Source: Paramacrobiotus metropolitanus
Taxonomy: Eukaryota > Tardigrada > Eutardigrada > Parachela > Macrobiotidae
Length of the DNA stretch: 64,000 nt
Assembly (NCBI RefSeq): GCF_019649055.1
Contig: NW_026570313.1
Span: 1-64,000 of the forward strand
Direction: 5' to 3'
Every line of letters starts with the position of its first letter. Positions within the stretch are counted from its first letter, which is position 1. The notes under the pieces are model-generated. The model ran no database searches. It saw only the letters and a program-made list of their open reading frames with translations, and was not told where the DNA came from. This document shows, piece after piece, positions 43,888 to 55,956 of the stretch. The translations under genes and the position numbers were made by a program.

Positions 43888-44166
43888 GGTGCTCGTCCCA
43901 AATACGGATTGGTTTCGAAAAATGCAGTAATACACCGAGACGCGGCAGAGCTGCTTCAGCTTTTCAGACTTTTAAACGCTGAAACGAAACTAACGGATAC
44001 AATTTGTCATGAGAACGAGGTTTTAATTCCGTAATAACAGTCCCAAGCTGACATAGCAAAGGGAGCGTGGCTTGCGCTAGAAACTGCAGGAAGGTATCGC
44101 GTCGCTCAGCTGCGTAATAGATCAGCAGTACCAGGAATTCTGCAATCGATATTCACCCAGGCAGTG

Positions 44167-44484
44167 TTAACTGGGGCTTTCCACTTGGAATAACCGTTGA
44201 TGCCTGCCACGGTGCACGCTTAATGTCAGGCAAGCATCCTGCTGTGGATGTACGCTTCCACCGAGGCGGAAACCACGAAACAGTGTCACTGGACGGATAA
44301 GTGGCGGAGAGACAAGTGATCCTTTAATCCCGTTAAGTGCCATCTGCGTGCTCAGGAAGTGATGCGACGAGAATGCACTGCAAATTGTTGAAAATTGTGG
44401 GTACTGAGAAATACGCTGCCAAATTTCGATTGGTAAGTCAGTAGTCAGTAGTGCATCTAGTGCGTCCAGTGACTCCAGTCTCAA
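44167..44484 (-). CDS. Short ORF with weak F-box-like start
   Basis: 105 codons. TDLPIEIWQRISQYPQFSTI resembles the first half of an F-box, but the rest matches nothing I know and no family words of genes 1-3 occur. It may be a worn exon. Confidence 0.22.
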   Translation of the reverse strand: MRLESLDALDALLTTDLPIEIWQRISQYPQFSTICSAFSSHHFLSTQMALNGIKGSLVSPPLIRPVTLFRGFRLGGSVHPQQDACLTLSVHRGRHQRLFQVESPS

Positions 44485-44625
44485 TGATCCGGTTAGCTAA
44501 AGAAATCGGTTTGTTGAGCCCACCATTAATCATTTGTGTGCTGATAAAAATTACTCGATTAACGAGTAAAAAAGAAATCTAGTAAACGGTAAAAAACTGC
44601 CGGAAAACATTGATTGTACTTGTGT

Positions 44626-44725
44626 TGTCAGGGCGGGCAGCTCCACCCTCCTGATTCCTGACCTCCTATTTGCTGTTTCTGGGGATTTCCTGTTCTGTGC
44701 TTTTAGGGGTTTGGGAACAGCGAAA
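44626..44725 (+). mobile_element. Fragment of a TRIM-B-type LTR
   Basis: TGTCAGGGCGGGCAGCTCC and TATTTGCTGTTTCTGGGGAT follow the order of the TRIM-B LTR start, then similarity is lost. Roughly 75% identity by eye. Confidence 0.7.
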
Positions 44726-45927
44726 GCGACACCACCACCAGATCCGTAAAACCTTGCCTTCCTATAAACATCAAAAGAACGACCTCTGGTATACCCATGC
44801 CGGCCATACGTATACAGTAGAACACCATTATTTCTACGTCCAACTTCGACTTCACACCTGCTTCGTCGACTCACTAGTAATCACTACCATGCACGTCTTC
44901 CCACACAACTGCCATTAATGTATTATTCATGCAGTTTAAATAGATGTTAAATTGTGATGTCTCCAAGTACGGGCTAATACTTTAATAAGTATTACCGTTT
45001 TACGACTAGTACAAGATAACAACTAAATGAGAAGTACAATATCTAAAGACACAGCAACAGGAAATAACGCACAGTTGCTAAGTCATCGTTTGTATCGTGA
45101 CTTTCACGATATGCCAATAATCTCGTGATATGCAAATATACCACAGATATTATAGGACTGTGATGTCTTATACGACTTGCGTACGGCTTTGCAAGAGAGC
45201 GCACGAAAACAGGATTGCCCCACTACCACCTGTATTGGACAAATCTGCACTCGGCTGTGATATTGATGGCAAAGATGAGTGGAACTGTTGATTTGTTTAC
45301 AAGTTGTGAACGTGAATGTAACCATCGCTTTCGCAAGCAGCCCGTGCAATGCACGGTTGACGTGACCTTTTCTCGTTGTAGTAAGCAACTAAGCACTAAC
45401 GGCGATCAAACGCCGACTGTAGTGGTTAGTATTACTCGGCCTCTGCTGGCTAAATGTTGGATTCTGAGCTCGAAAAAATATTGCACCTACCGATCTTCCA
45501 CCGCTCGCGACTGCTACTCGGCATTTTACGTTTTCGCTTTTTGATTCCGGCAACAAATACGTTCAAATTCATCGGCAGTTCCTTGCTCGCGCCGATAATT
45601 CAGTCACAATATTTGTAAAAATGATGATCAGCAACTATAGGCATAGTTAAAAATCTTATGGTAACTGTAAAGCATAGCTGAGATAACTGTAATTGACTGT
45701 AATGCACAATACCGGTCGAAAAAACCTACTATTTGAATTTAAACGAAACGGTAACCGCTCATGAAAAAAAAACGAAACGGATTACGGAAAATTCGCTGCT
45801 CCGTGGCATTGGATCGGGTTTGATAACATGTAAAGCGATACTGAGCAGGAAGTCTGTATTGTGACGATGTTGCGGGTTGGCGGAATGCAGGGGTCAGTGA
45901 CGCTGGCTTTCGGCGGTGGATCAGCAA
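44726..45927. other. Intergenic stretch, nothing supported
   Basis: No motif-bearing ORF; ends at the C-terminal exon of F-box-like gene 3. Confidence 0.4.
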
Positions 45928-48042
45928 TCAAATGGCGAGTTGCTTCCGGCATTTCTTCAACTGTGCCGCAAGTTGTGGCAGGCGCTGGTGCAGGATCACC
46001 GCCGTCAATTTCGTCAGCTGAGTAGCGTCCACATGGGCCAGAGTGGATGCTGTCCAATTTAGACCGCGGTAGCGCGTGGAGGGACGCGGATCCGCACTCT
46101 GGTAATCCCGAAGAACCTAGTCGAACCAGTTACGCGTTTAAACTAATTTCTAACAATCGAGTATGGTAGCAGCGCGTCACAAGACTGCTACCTGCAAGCG
46201 CTATTTTATAGGCTACGGGTAGTGATTATAAAACACATTATTATGCGCTCAGTTCTTGTCGCCACTTAATTTTTCATCAGCCACCATTCAGTGTGGCAGC
46301 CGCCGCCGCCTGTGGCTACTGTAGTTGCAATAATAATAACCAAATATTTAATGCTAATTGCCCATAGCCTGGTGGTATTACGTCTGGCTTTGAGATTGTA
46401 TGTCCTGGCTTCGGTGGGTAACTTGTATCTAATAAAAGTAAAACAAAAAACCACTCCCGAAGTCTACCGACTGTGGTTATGGCTGGTCATCGCGTGCGTT
46501 GCCGCGGTGCGACTTCCGCATATGTCAGTACGCACTACGCACCCGTAATGTTAACTCAATGTTATCGTTCCGCTGGTGTGCCACACAGTCAGCAATCCAC
46601 TTGCCGACGGCCGGTCGATTCAGCGGCTTCTCCATTACCAAACTACACTCGAAGAGATCCCACATTTCCACTTCCAGCTGCTCCTGCGACTGAACATTAA
46701 AGGCGTGCTGCGCTACAGCCGCCTGCAGCAGAGAATCGTAGAAGCGGCATTTTCTCCACACCATTCGCTCGCAGCAACCGTCCACCGCCAGCTGAGCTGC
46801 GTTGCTGATAACGGACTTAGCATCACTAAAAGAATGACCCACATCGCACTCGGATAGCACCAGCAGCGGCGGACGCCGGACGTCCTGGCGAAGGCGGGCC
46901 AGGAGCTGGGTCAGTTGTTGGCAATTCCATGTACCGAGCTTGTGAAGAATGACTGTTGTGGTGGAATTGCCGAGGTATTTCAGCAAGCAGACTGCTGGCC
47001 AATAAACGCCGCGATTGGTGAAATGCATACCATCATAATCCGTGGGGCTGCCGGATACGCGCACATCGCGAAAGTGTGATTCCGTCGTGAGAATGGTGTT
47101 CCACAGCCAACAGACACGTCGACAGCGGATACGGTTGATGGAGTCCAGCGATTGATACACCTCCACCAGCAGCTCAATCGGCAAGGGTAATCCGTAGTCG
47201 CCACCGTCCGATAGCTTTCGCTTCTTTTTCGGCCTCAGCTCGCTGCTAATCGCTACCGAACGTAGTCCTTGTTGCGACCCCAGTGACAGGTCATCGTCAC
47301 CGCTCTTGTTCGCCCTCATCACCATCATGAAGAAAAAGTGCTTAAATAAACAACATACTTGCATCACAGCAACAGTTTTCCATTAGAGCCAAATTTTTTG
47401 TGAAAACTCCGTAGGTAAAACAAAGCTTAGGAGAACAGAAAAACGTACCACTGCTCCAGGGGACACTGGAAGGCCATCATCGTGACGCTGCAGATAACTA
47501 AGCGTCTGACTTTCCACCGAGATATACTGCGCGCGGCATCGTCGGAACAATTCGCAGCGAAAGTTCGCCGCGACTTTCTGCGGCACCCCCGCCCAGTGGG
47601 GCACAGGCAGCGGGCAAGAACGAACAACAAAATCCCCCGGGCCCACACGCCACTGCTCCAGATCCGCCGCTGACGGGACTGGGCGTACGTGATACCAGGG
47701 CAGCAGTTCCTTGCAAATCCCCTGAGGACCACGCACTTCCACACATTCAGCATAATCAAGGGCAACATCCTCCACCCGGCTGCCCGCGTACCACATCCAC
47801 GCGCCGTCCGGACGGCGAGGCAGCAGTACCTGCACCTCCTGTCTCGGGATTTCCATGTTTCTCTTGCAGTGGAAGATGCATCCGTATTCGACGAAGAGGG
47901 CGCGCTGTGATGCGCAGCGGAAATCAGTGATCAGGCCATTATGCGCCACGTTGATGACGTCGCCGTGCTGCAGTTTGCCGTCTGTCGTGTATAAGCGTTC
48001 ACGCCGATTAAGGCTCCATGAACAATCTTTACTCTTCCACGC
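45928..48042 (-). CDS. F-box-like gene 3
   Basis: Inferred exons: 47,449 to about 48,042; 46,543-47,340; 45,928-46,116. Donors are GTACGT and GTGCGT; acceptors are TTTATTTAAG and CGACTAG; both junctions are phase 0. The N-terminal exon has DGKLQHGDVINVAHNGLITD and a WMWYAGS word as in genes 1 and 2. The second has a basic patch (PKKKRK) that could be a nuclear signal and the F-box-like LPLPIELLVEVYQSLDSINR...CRRVCWLWNTILTT. The last exon gives VLRDYQSADPRPSTRYRGLN and a basic end. The 5' end is unclear: the WNAVDV start of the paralogues is replaced, and an AG at about 48,043 may mark an upstream exon. Role in protein ubiquitination is inferred from the F-box only. Confidence 0.72.
46362..46452 (+). 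repeat. tRNA-derived SINE, copy 2
   Basis: CATAGCCTGGTGGTATTACG is followed by tggctttgagattgtatg, in the same order as the copy at 21,122. The B box is worn (GGCTTCGGTGGG). The tail is ataaaagtaaaacaaaaaa. It lies in the intron before the last exon of gene 3. Confidence 0.68.
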
Positions 48043-49308
48043 CTGTAATTGTCAGTCGGTAGGCACTCGTACTCTCAAACTGTAACAGAAGAACTATGGT
48101 GGAGAAATGACGAACGATTCAGGAACACGAGTCAGGAATCCCTAAACGATAGTCCAACTATAATCTCCGGTCGTAAGTCCTGTGAGGATCGGCAAGAGCT
48201 AGGACGATTGTGTCACGAGCAAACCTGTATACTAAGCGATAATCCGGGAACAACTATGCACTTCAGTAGGAACAAGTATTGCTGTCTCTTTATCCAATTC
48301 ACATCACAGTTCACAACGCTAGGAAATTGTAATTAGAAAACAGTCTCAGAAGTAAATCTCAGACTACTGATGCCGATATTAGAAGTAACAAGAACTTATA
48401 TAGACTTCGCGTTATGACATCATATACACCGCTAGTAAAAGAGAACAGCAAATCACAGAAGAGATTGACTAGATTATCTGTTATATTGCAGGTGGAAGGC
48501 GGACAGTCAGCATCCGTACGTACATCCGGCGTGTGATCCTACTCCCACACGTCACCCCACGAACGATGCTTGGCCGTGCCAATGTAAGCAATCCATCCTG
48601 CAACATCCCAGTGCGATTGTGCACTTCCATCCATCCTGATCCCGATCCACCGCACAATCCACGCGTCCATCCGATGCCCAATGTGACTGTACGCCGCGAT
48701 TCCCAGGGAGTTAGTGTGTGGAATCCTTGGCGAAGAGGCATCCGGAAGTCCACGGGTTTGGCAGGGCGGAGGTCCAAGGATCCAGGAAGGCGAACTATGA
48801 ATTACTAATACTGTGCCGTTTGAGTTTAGATAGTGTTTTGTATGTACAGTATACGGCATAAAGCTTTATTAATTGTGGAATTAAAATCTTAAATGTGATT
48901 ATGTGCGATTCTATAGAACTATGAATTAAACGAGCAAAAGCACCAAATCAACCAAGCAGTAGTATTCTTACGAATTCTCGAGTACTACATCATCCAGTAA
49001 CAACGGTCAACAACAACAAACAAGCAAAAATATCCGCATAAAATCATGAGTGCAAATTACTGGTAGATGAGAGTAAATTTAAACCAGCAAAAGAATAACA
49101 GTAGCAGTAAGATCGACACGGCTTTGGTAAAGCAAAATCATTAGACAACACAAAGCCAGTAAGAAGGCGAGATCAAAGAAAGCAAAAGATCAAGGACAAA
49201 GGTTATTCAAGGTTACTTGCCAGCACTGGAAGCCAATGAAAATAGACCAGTAATACCAGAGCCAGACGCTGCAGCGGCATCCAAACGGCGAGAAACATCA
49301 GCAGCCAT
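48043..49308. other. Intergenic stretch, nothing supported
   Basis: No recognisable gene. About 30 codons after the stop at 49,309 remain open in the frame of gene E (see findings). Confidence 0.4.
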
Positions 49309-50001
49309 CTATCGTCGGCGATCAGCATCCAATTCACGTTGCTGCTGCTGAGCCAAATAACCAGGCACAAAATTATGCTCGGCAGACCCAACAGGACCGG
49401 AAGGCGCAGACGGCGCACGTGGGCGATCAGCCGGGGAGCGGTCGCGGGCATCGCGGACAATCGGCACTTCAGCGAGTGGCAACACATTTGGTGGCAAACC
49501 CGGAAATTCAGCGTTCTGCTGGGCTTGCACAGGCGGATCCACAGCCGGAGGAATAGCATTCAAGGCTGCCGGGCCATGTAAATTGACAGCAGGGTTGACA
49601 GCATCGGGCTGACCTGGAACCACAGCTCCGCCGACTTGGCCCTGATTCGGTGCATTCGCCGCTTGGTTTCCCGGGTCATCAACCTCCATGTTTGCGGCGG
49701 CAGCTTCCACTTGTGCAGCTGCGTTAGGAGCTCCATCAGGTACTTCAATAATCTCCGGTGCGTCCAGATGTCGCCCATTACGACGCCAGTGATCGTTTCC
49801 GCGACGGAGATTATTGTCTCCAAAATTCCTATGATTTCCTCGGCCGTACGGACGAAAGTTGCCACGGAAAGCACCACGGGCTCCACCCCTTCCTCGGTGA
49901 TTATAACCGGCATTATACTGTTGCTGCTGCTGGTTAGAAGACGAATGAAAAATGGCGTCTACTAACTTGTCAAAAGCTCGGTTAGGATCAATAGGCGGCA
50001 T
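49309..50001 (-). CDS. Gene E: RGG-rich unknown protein
   Basis: About 230 codons from ATG at 49,999-50,001. After a short start (PPIDPNRAFDKLVDAIFHSS) comes a Gln run and an Arg/Gly-rich segment (NHRGRGGARGAFRGNFRPYG) typical of RNA-binding tails, then a Pro/Ala/Asn-rich region. It ends at TAG 49,309-49,311, but the same frame goes on for about 31 plausible codons (MAADVSRRLDAAAASGSGIT...) to TAA, so this stop may be premature. First of several unrecognised genes in this cluster. The purine-rich upstream sequence has a possible acceptor (TTTTCTTTAG), so an earlier exon is possible. Confidence 0.5.
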   Translation of the reverse strand: MPPIDPNRAFDKLVDAIFHSSSNQQQQQYNAGYNHRGRGGARGAFRGNFRPYGRGNHRNFGDNNLRRGNDHWRRNGRHLDAPEIIEVPDGAPNAAAQVEAAAANMEVDDPGNQAANAPNQGQVGGAVVPGQPDAVNPAVNLHGPAALNAIPPAVDPPVQAQQNAEFPGLPPNVLPLAEVPIVRDARDRSPADRPRAPSAPSGPVGSAEHNFVPGYLAQQQQRELDADRRR

Positions 50002-50513
50002 GCCCAAGCTAAAGAAAACTAGTGACCTTAAATGCTAAAAGTGTATAGAGGAAAAGCGTCAAAATCACAGTCTACACACAGTGAAAATCCAGCATGCCAG
50101 AAGGCCGAAACGAAAAATCCACAATGCCGATTTCTGCACGCCACTCGCAAGTGATTTTATACGCGTCTGCTAGAGCGAAGTTTTAAAGTGCGGCAGATTC
50201 CATACAGGTAAGCAAAACAACCAATCAGCGCTTCGCGCTATATCCTTTTAATTCGACTTAATCAAAAGATCAGATCTATCCAGGTACAACGGCAGATTTA
50301 GCACCGATAGCTACAGCACAGATACAAAATACTGAACGAGCAGGTCCTTGACTCAGCGCACAAAATTGAAAGAGTAAAACTGCAAATAAGACAGAAGATT
50401 CTCCTTGTAGTCGACGATGAAATACCGCGCTACGAGACACTACCACAAGTATAAAATAAAAGGAACCATCATGATATCAACTAAAAAAGAGCAACGATAC
50501 GAAGGAATACAAT

Positions 50514-52083
50514 TTACAGTTCATCCGAATGCGGCTGATGCTGACCGAAAGGTGCCTGTTCCGCAATTTCGGGCGAATCCTCGCGGGCGACTGCAGCAAC
50601 AGGTGGCACAGCTGGAACAACCGGCTGCAGAGACGGCAGCGGATCGACATCCATTTTTTCCAGATCGGATTCATCATCGCCATCACAATCAACTTCCATA
50701 TCAACGTTCTCATCAGCTTCGACGTCGGCACTCTGATCAGGGGATAAAACGGCCGAAGGATCCTCACGATCTTCTCCATCATCCGAAACCGAAACTTCAC
50801 TTGGCGCAGAAGACGAGGACGGCGAGACCTCCTTGTACTTGCGCTTCTCCCCCCGAGTGCGAAAATAATACGGGCCGGCAGCTGAAGTCGAAGCCTGCGG
50901 TTCAGCATTTTCCACGGCACCAGCATCAACAATCGCTTGACGCACAACCGCATCCGCCTTCTGACGCTTGGCGATTTCTTGAAACAAGGCAACAAAAACA
51001 GGATTTAAATAAAGATACTGGCGTCGTAATTCTAAGGCAATAGCTGTGGGCAAATGGCAAGTGATCTGACACAAGTCATAACGATTTATAAGAGATCCAT
51101 TGGTATACAAAAAGCCAGATAAATATAACTCCGAATAACGGGGATGAAAGCGATTAAGGCCAACAAAATATGCCTGCAAAATAACCACATCCTCACCATT
51201 CTTGTTTGCAATAGCCATTCTTGGAAATACTCCGGAATGCGCTCGTTTGCGAGCTGTCTGCTTGGTCTTGAAGACCGGCCGCGGTGCATCCGGGTTGTAC
51301 GGCGCGTATAAAATTCCGCCTTTACGCAAGTGCTCTTCATCTGATATAAACAAGAAGCACCATTTAAAACAAGCAAAGACGAATTATCCCCGTCAAACAG
51401 TATTATTGACACAAAACGACGGCATAGGCCAACTATCTGTTAATTTCAAATAAATACACCAAACAGATTCACCACAATATAAATTGGAAATATAAGCCAC
51501 TAAGGCCGACCAGAAATAACAGAAAACTGAGTGCTATCGTTATGATTAAGTAAAGGAAACCACAACAACAGGGTATTACAAAAATACCTCGCTTTGCTCG
51601 CACAGACGGAGTTTCAGAAGACGATGGCTCTTCTTCTGTAAGATCCGGAGTGCCCAGCTGTCTCTCCGCCTGCGTCTGCAGTTTCTTCGGGGACGGCTGA
51701 CGGATCTCAACGTCAGGGTTAGCAGGAAATGATCCCCGACGGGCCTGACGGCGAACCAGCGCTGCATTGCGTCGTAGGATTGTGCGTCGCCGTTGCTTGT
51801 CATATCGGCGCTGTAAAGCATTCAGTATCGCATCCGCCCGAATAATAGAAGGCTGCTGAGTCACTGCTGCACTCACCGATCCAGATGACCCAGAAGATTG
51901 TGCAGAAAACACTGGCTGGGCAGCAGTTCGGCGAGAAACTCGAGAGCGAGTGACACGCGATGAAGAACGGGCTTCATCGCTGTCCGGAGAATAACCAAAA
52001 TTCAGCCCCGCTGTTACACGACTCGGGCGCGGTGTACGCGATGCAGTCTTCCGCGCAGTTGGCTTCTTAGCAGGAGGCGACAT
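50514..52083 (-). CDS. Gene A: unknown, two exons, 440 residues
   Basis: Inferred join: 51,588-52,083 and 50,514-51,340, phase 1, donor GTATTT, acceptor ATATCAG; the total is 1323 bases with no internal stop. Exon 1 is basic and Ser/Arg-rich (MSPPAKKPTARKTASRTPR), like a nuclear or DNA-contacting tail. Exon 2 starts with GGILYAPYNPD, then a structured region (YLSGFLYTNGSLINRYDLCQ ... LRRQYLYLNP) and ends in an acidic tail rich in Asp/Glu/Ser/Pro. The structured part aligns by eye with gene C (PYNPD; NGS; LRRY-like words), so they may be paralogues. I recognise no family. It is divergent from gene D, 599 bases apart. Confidence 0.65.
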
Positions 52084-52681
52084 TGTGAAAACGTAAAAAT
52101 GATAAATCGTAGAAAGAAGAGGAGAACCGAATAAAATCAGTGCCAGAAAAGTTGAAAACCCGAAGTGCAAATAAAAGCACAACAGAGAATCTAAACTGGC
52201 ACCGACACCGAAAACACGAAATTCACGAAACACACTACTGGGCGATTGACAGGCGACAAGCGGTTTTTGCAAGTTTTGAACCCACTTTGATCATTTGGCG
52301 TAGAACAAGCAGGATACCGCTTATTTCGCCAAGAATTCGTAAATTACAACCTCAAAAAGTAGATTTTTATATAGAGTATAAATCGTAACGATTAAAAGAA
52401 CACGACAAAGGAAAACGAAAGTCAAAATACGCGACTGGGAAATATTCAGAACACAGACCGGAAACTGCACAGTTTCCGATAGCATTGCCATATCATGGCG
52501 GCTGGCAAGTGACAGAATGCCGCATCGCGAGCACAGAAAATATCAGCTGTTCATTTATAAAAAGCGAAGAACCCAACAATATTTATCCTTTCGCGGTGAC
52601 AGGTTTCCTGTGTTCATTTTATTACTAGCTTTTATTTCATTCTTCTGAATTTTGTATTAACCTTTCAATCATCCGAGCACC
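52084..52681. promoter_or_regulatory. Shared upstream region of divergent genes A and D
   Basis: 599 bases between two start codons pointing apart. Probably holds both promoters; no TATA box or known site is clear. The gene A frame stays open to 52,272. Confidence 0.35.
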
Positions 52682-54078
52682 ATGTCCGGACAGCCTGTGG
52701 GGCCAACTGGAGAGCCACTACCATCACCCGAAACGGATGCGATTGAACATGCTCGTTATTGGAAGGAGCGAACTCGCGAATCAATCCAGTTTGCCATGGC
52801 GGAGCCTTTGACAGCGAAGGAAACCACGCAAAGCCGTCGACAATTGGCGATGCATACCGCAGCCCACGCCTGAATTCTGGAGGCCGAAATTACGGGCTAC
52901 TATGTGGATATGTCTTCTATCAAACAGTTTATCATTGACATGCACGACGATTTCACTGCTGACCGAGTGGATTTCTTCCTCGGCGATGCGATCAACGCCG
53001 GAATCCTGCTGAAAAAGATGTCTCGTGACGGGCGCTTTGTTCTTGAAGTAGCCGAAGAGGTGCATAAGAACCGGGATCCCGAAGCAAAAGTAATCGACAC
53101 ATATGGAAAATTTCGTCGGATGATTCGTGCTATTCTGTATCACGGCCGCTATGCAATGTCACGAGCCGAGATCCAGCATTGGGCTTGCACCTACGACGTA
53201 CTGCTCGAGGATCGCGATTACTGGCTGGAGCGGGGCCTGCGCCGACTGGTTAAGGAAAAGCACGTCATCGTGGTCTATGGAAATTTGTTTGTCGACAGTT
53301 GCATCGACCTGTGGCTGCGGAGCATCCGGGGATGCTGCCTTTGCAACACTCTTGCACAGACAATCAGTGAGTGTTTCTATGTATTTCGAAGCAGTTGTAT
53401 TTACACATTTACGTCAGCAATTTTATGGCTAGACTTGATGGTAAGAAGCCATAATTGTATCCTTTTTCTTGCCCAACACTTATAGCTTGATTTGTGCTCG
53501 TACACCATAGTAATCTAAAACCATTTGCAGATATGAAGATGGGCACAATGAAAGTCGTAATCAACGGAAAAGAAACCGAGCAACACGTGACAGATTGCAG
53601 TTTTGGTTTCGTGGGGGAGGATGTTGATTTAGTGGTTGACGGCGTAATGGAGCGGTTGGACGCAATTGAGCCATCAAAGAATAACACTACTAACAAGAAT
53701 TTGGTGATCCGAGCGAGCAAAGACGGGCGGATTGAGAGAGAACCAATCATTACTCTCACCCAGCTGAAAGCCACGGGCGGCCGTCCTAAATACGTTCCCC
53801 GATCGAAAGATGCGGATACCAGAGAGAAAAACCAGAAGACCAAAGAAATGGCTGAAAAACCTGGCGCTGAAATGAGTGCTGCTGAGCCGGATGCCATCGA
53901 TAAATTACTGCAGCAGGTTGAGCGCGAAAAAGATATTATGGACAACTGCAAAGCGCTGGTAAACACGCTGAAGGCACGAGCGACAATGGACGCCAAACAC
54001 ATCGCATACATCCGTGAGGCGCTGGAGCAGCGTCTGAATAACTTGAAAATCGCCAAGGATAATTTGGATCTGGACTGA
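52682..54078 (+). CDS. Gene D: unknown, split, with an in-frame TGA
   Basis: Exons 52,682-53,366 and 53,531-54,078 join at phase 1 (donor GTGAGT, acceptor TTTGCAG). The first 63 codons end at TGA 52,871-52,873, then the same frame continues; restarting at ATG 52,910 gives 334 residues. The middle (SRAEIQHWACTYDVLLEDRD ... GLRRLVKEKHVIVVYGNLFV) looks like a helical domain followed by a beta wing. Exon 2 starts with MKVVINGKETEQHV and ends in a coiled-coil-like helix (DKLLQQVEREKDIMDNCKAL). No family recognised. Whether the upstream part is a separate leader peptide, a broken N-terminus or read through cannot be decided here. Confidence 0.55.
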
Positions 54079-54775
54079 ACGGCAATATTGTAGTACGCAT
54101 TGTTTTTCCCGCGGCTGTCTGATAATTGTGCTCTGAAATTCAGCCGACTTTTGTTTCTTCCGTTTAATCTTTTAATCTCGTTGAATTAATCTCATCGATG
54201 TTTTAGTAGGTGATTCTCATAATACCGTACAGATTCTCATATAGTCATTAATTTTGCTGGTCGGACAGATCTTAATTCGAGATTAATTTTGGACTTATGT
54301 AGTATTTTAATAACCGCAATAAAATCGGTGTAACAGTATGCGTAATCGTAACTATAGTGCATTCCAGTGCAGAGTGACAAATCAATAGTTTAAAATCAAA
54401 TATCGCACCCGTAACTGTGAATCAAACGCTGAAAACAATTGTAATATTTTATCAGGGGAATAAAGTTACAGAAATCATCATAAAAAGGTAAAAAGAATGG
54501 AGAGAAACTTTTAACACTTGCAAAATTTGTATTCACGCAGGATTGAACGTTGCATCTAGGTGGACAACTAAATCCTGCTCTTGCCCATACGCTAGCATGG
54601 CTATACCACATTTTACTTTTAGTTTGGCAATCACCAGAGGCGCTGTACTACGAAAATTCACACTACGACGAGAATTCACAACCATGGCCGCAAGTGGACT
54701 TTAATATTCCACCGTCACCGCGGCTATAAAATTCATTTCGTCAACGGCAATATTTTTACAGTAACAGCAACAAGA
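54079..54775. other. Intergenic stretch, nothing supported
   Basis: AT-rich sequence between gene D and the tRNA-like array. Confidence 0.4.
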
Positions 54776-54789
54776 ACACAAAAACAAAA

Positions 54790-54905
54790 AAGGTAAGGTT
54801 TCAGAAGATGCATATTAATTTCAAGGGGTTTCGAACCCGCAACCTTCATTGCACCTGTTGTTGTGGTTCAACAGTTCAGTGCACTACGCCACTGCGATCT
54901 GCGTA
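54790..54905 (-). ncRNA. tRNA-like unit 1
   Basis: A box TGGCGTAGTGCACTG, an arm CTGTTG...CAACAG, B box GGGTTCGAAACCCC with a near-perfect T-arm, tail to CCTTTTTTG. The anticodon loop would be 8-10 bases, too large for a standard tRNA. Confidence 0.55.
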
Positions 54906-54999
54906 TTTAAACTTTAAATTCGCTCGTCGGGAGTGACCGTAAAATTAGCGATCTCGAAGCCAACATAATGCTGCATATTGATATAAAAATGTAAAACCG

Positions 55000-55110
55000 A
55001 AAAAGAAGGTTTTAAATTTAGACGAATTAATTTTTAAGGATTTGAACTCTAGACTTGCCAGAAGCGGGTCGGTATGGATTCTCAGTCTAGCCACTACGCC
55101 ACAAGGTGCT
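55000..55110 (-). ncRNA. tRNA-like unit 2
   Basis: A box TGGCGTAGTGGCTAGAC, B box GAGTTCAAATCC, tail to CTTCTTTTTCGG. Confidence 0.5.
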
Positions 55111-55224
55111 CTACATTAAAGCCGAGTTAGATTTGACACCGGAAGCGCCATGTCGTGTATATTTAACCTGACTGCAATAAGGCAGCAAACCATTAACGCT
55201 TCATCCCACAAAAGTACAAATATA

Positions 55225-55342
55225 GGGCAGAAAAATGTAGTTTTTAAACATGCAGCATGCAACCCTGAGATTAAGACCGGCCGTTAAGGAGGTAGTACAT
55301 GAGGCAAATGGCCATCCTTCATAGCCACTGAACTACAAAGTC
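55225..55342 (-). ncRNA. tRNA-like unit 3 (worn B box)
   Basis: A box TAGTTCAGTGGCTATG is good; the B box is worn (GGTCTTAATCTC). T-run in the tail is short. Confidence 0.4.
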
Positions 55343-55487
55343 ATTCGAATGCAGACGAACACACGCCCAAATGCAATGTCAACCATTGAGTGTGCATACA
55401 ATTTTACGCCCAGCTCTTTGAGTTTAATTCTGATATTCTGGAAACTATTGTCAATACTTTTCCCAAGGCGAAAACAAAAATATAAAA

Positions 55488-55605
55488 CGAAAAAAGTAAG
55501 TTTCTCAGAAAACGCAAATTAGTTGTAAGGGGCTTGAACCCGAAACCTGTTAGTTTCCCCGTTGCTGTAGTTCAACAGATCTTCCTACTACACTACGGAA
55601 TTATC
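55488..55605 (-). ncRNA. tRNA-like unit 4
   Basis: A box CCGTAGTGTAGTAGGAAG, an arm CTGTTGAACTACAGCAAC as in unit 1, B box GGGTTCAAGCCCC, tail to TTACTTTTTTCG. Confidence 0.55.
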
Positions 55606-55699
55606 TACGGCGAAACTTTTGAATTCACGCATCGGAGAGGAGCATAAAATTACAATGGTCAACAGCAATGCATACTCGATGTTACTGTAACAATATAAA

Positions 55700-55817
55700 A
55701 CGCAAAAAAGAAGGTTTACGAAAATGTGCATTACTTGTAAGGGTTTCGAACCCAAGGCCCTAAATTGACCGAGTAGTCGCGGAGATAAGGCGGACAACCA
55801 CTACACTACGAAGTCTC
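55700..55817 (-). ncRNA. tRNA-like unit 5
   Basis: A box GTAGTGTAGTGGTTGTCC resembles genuine tRNA D-arms; B box GGGTTCGAAACCC is perfect with a 3-base flanking stem; tail to CCTTCTTTTTTGCG. Confidence 0.55.
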
Positions 55818-55956
55818 ACGGCAAAAGAACAAAATCCGCACGATAAAGGCTGTACAACTGTGTACCGCTCATGGAAAACCACTGCACCACAGAAGCGAAC
55901 CCATAATTTCCATTATTTAAGTGAGGGCTTAAAGATATGAAACTATAAACAATAAA

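Noticed and set aside
43432-44034. 200-codon plus-strand ORF
   Set aside because: Antisense to GPCR-B, which has seven hydrophobic helices in a consistent spliced frame.
50417-51043. 208-codon plus-strand ORF
   Set aside because: Antisense to gene A exon 2; Gln/His-rich only because of the complementary acidic codons.
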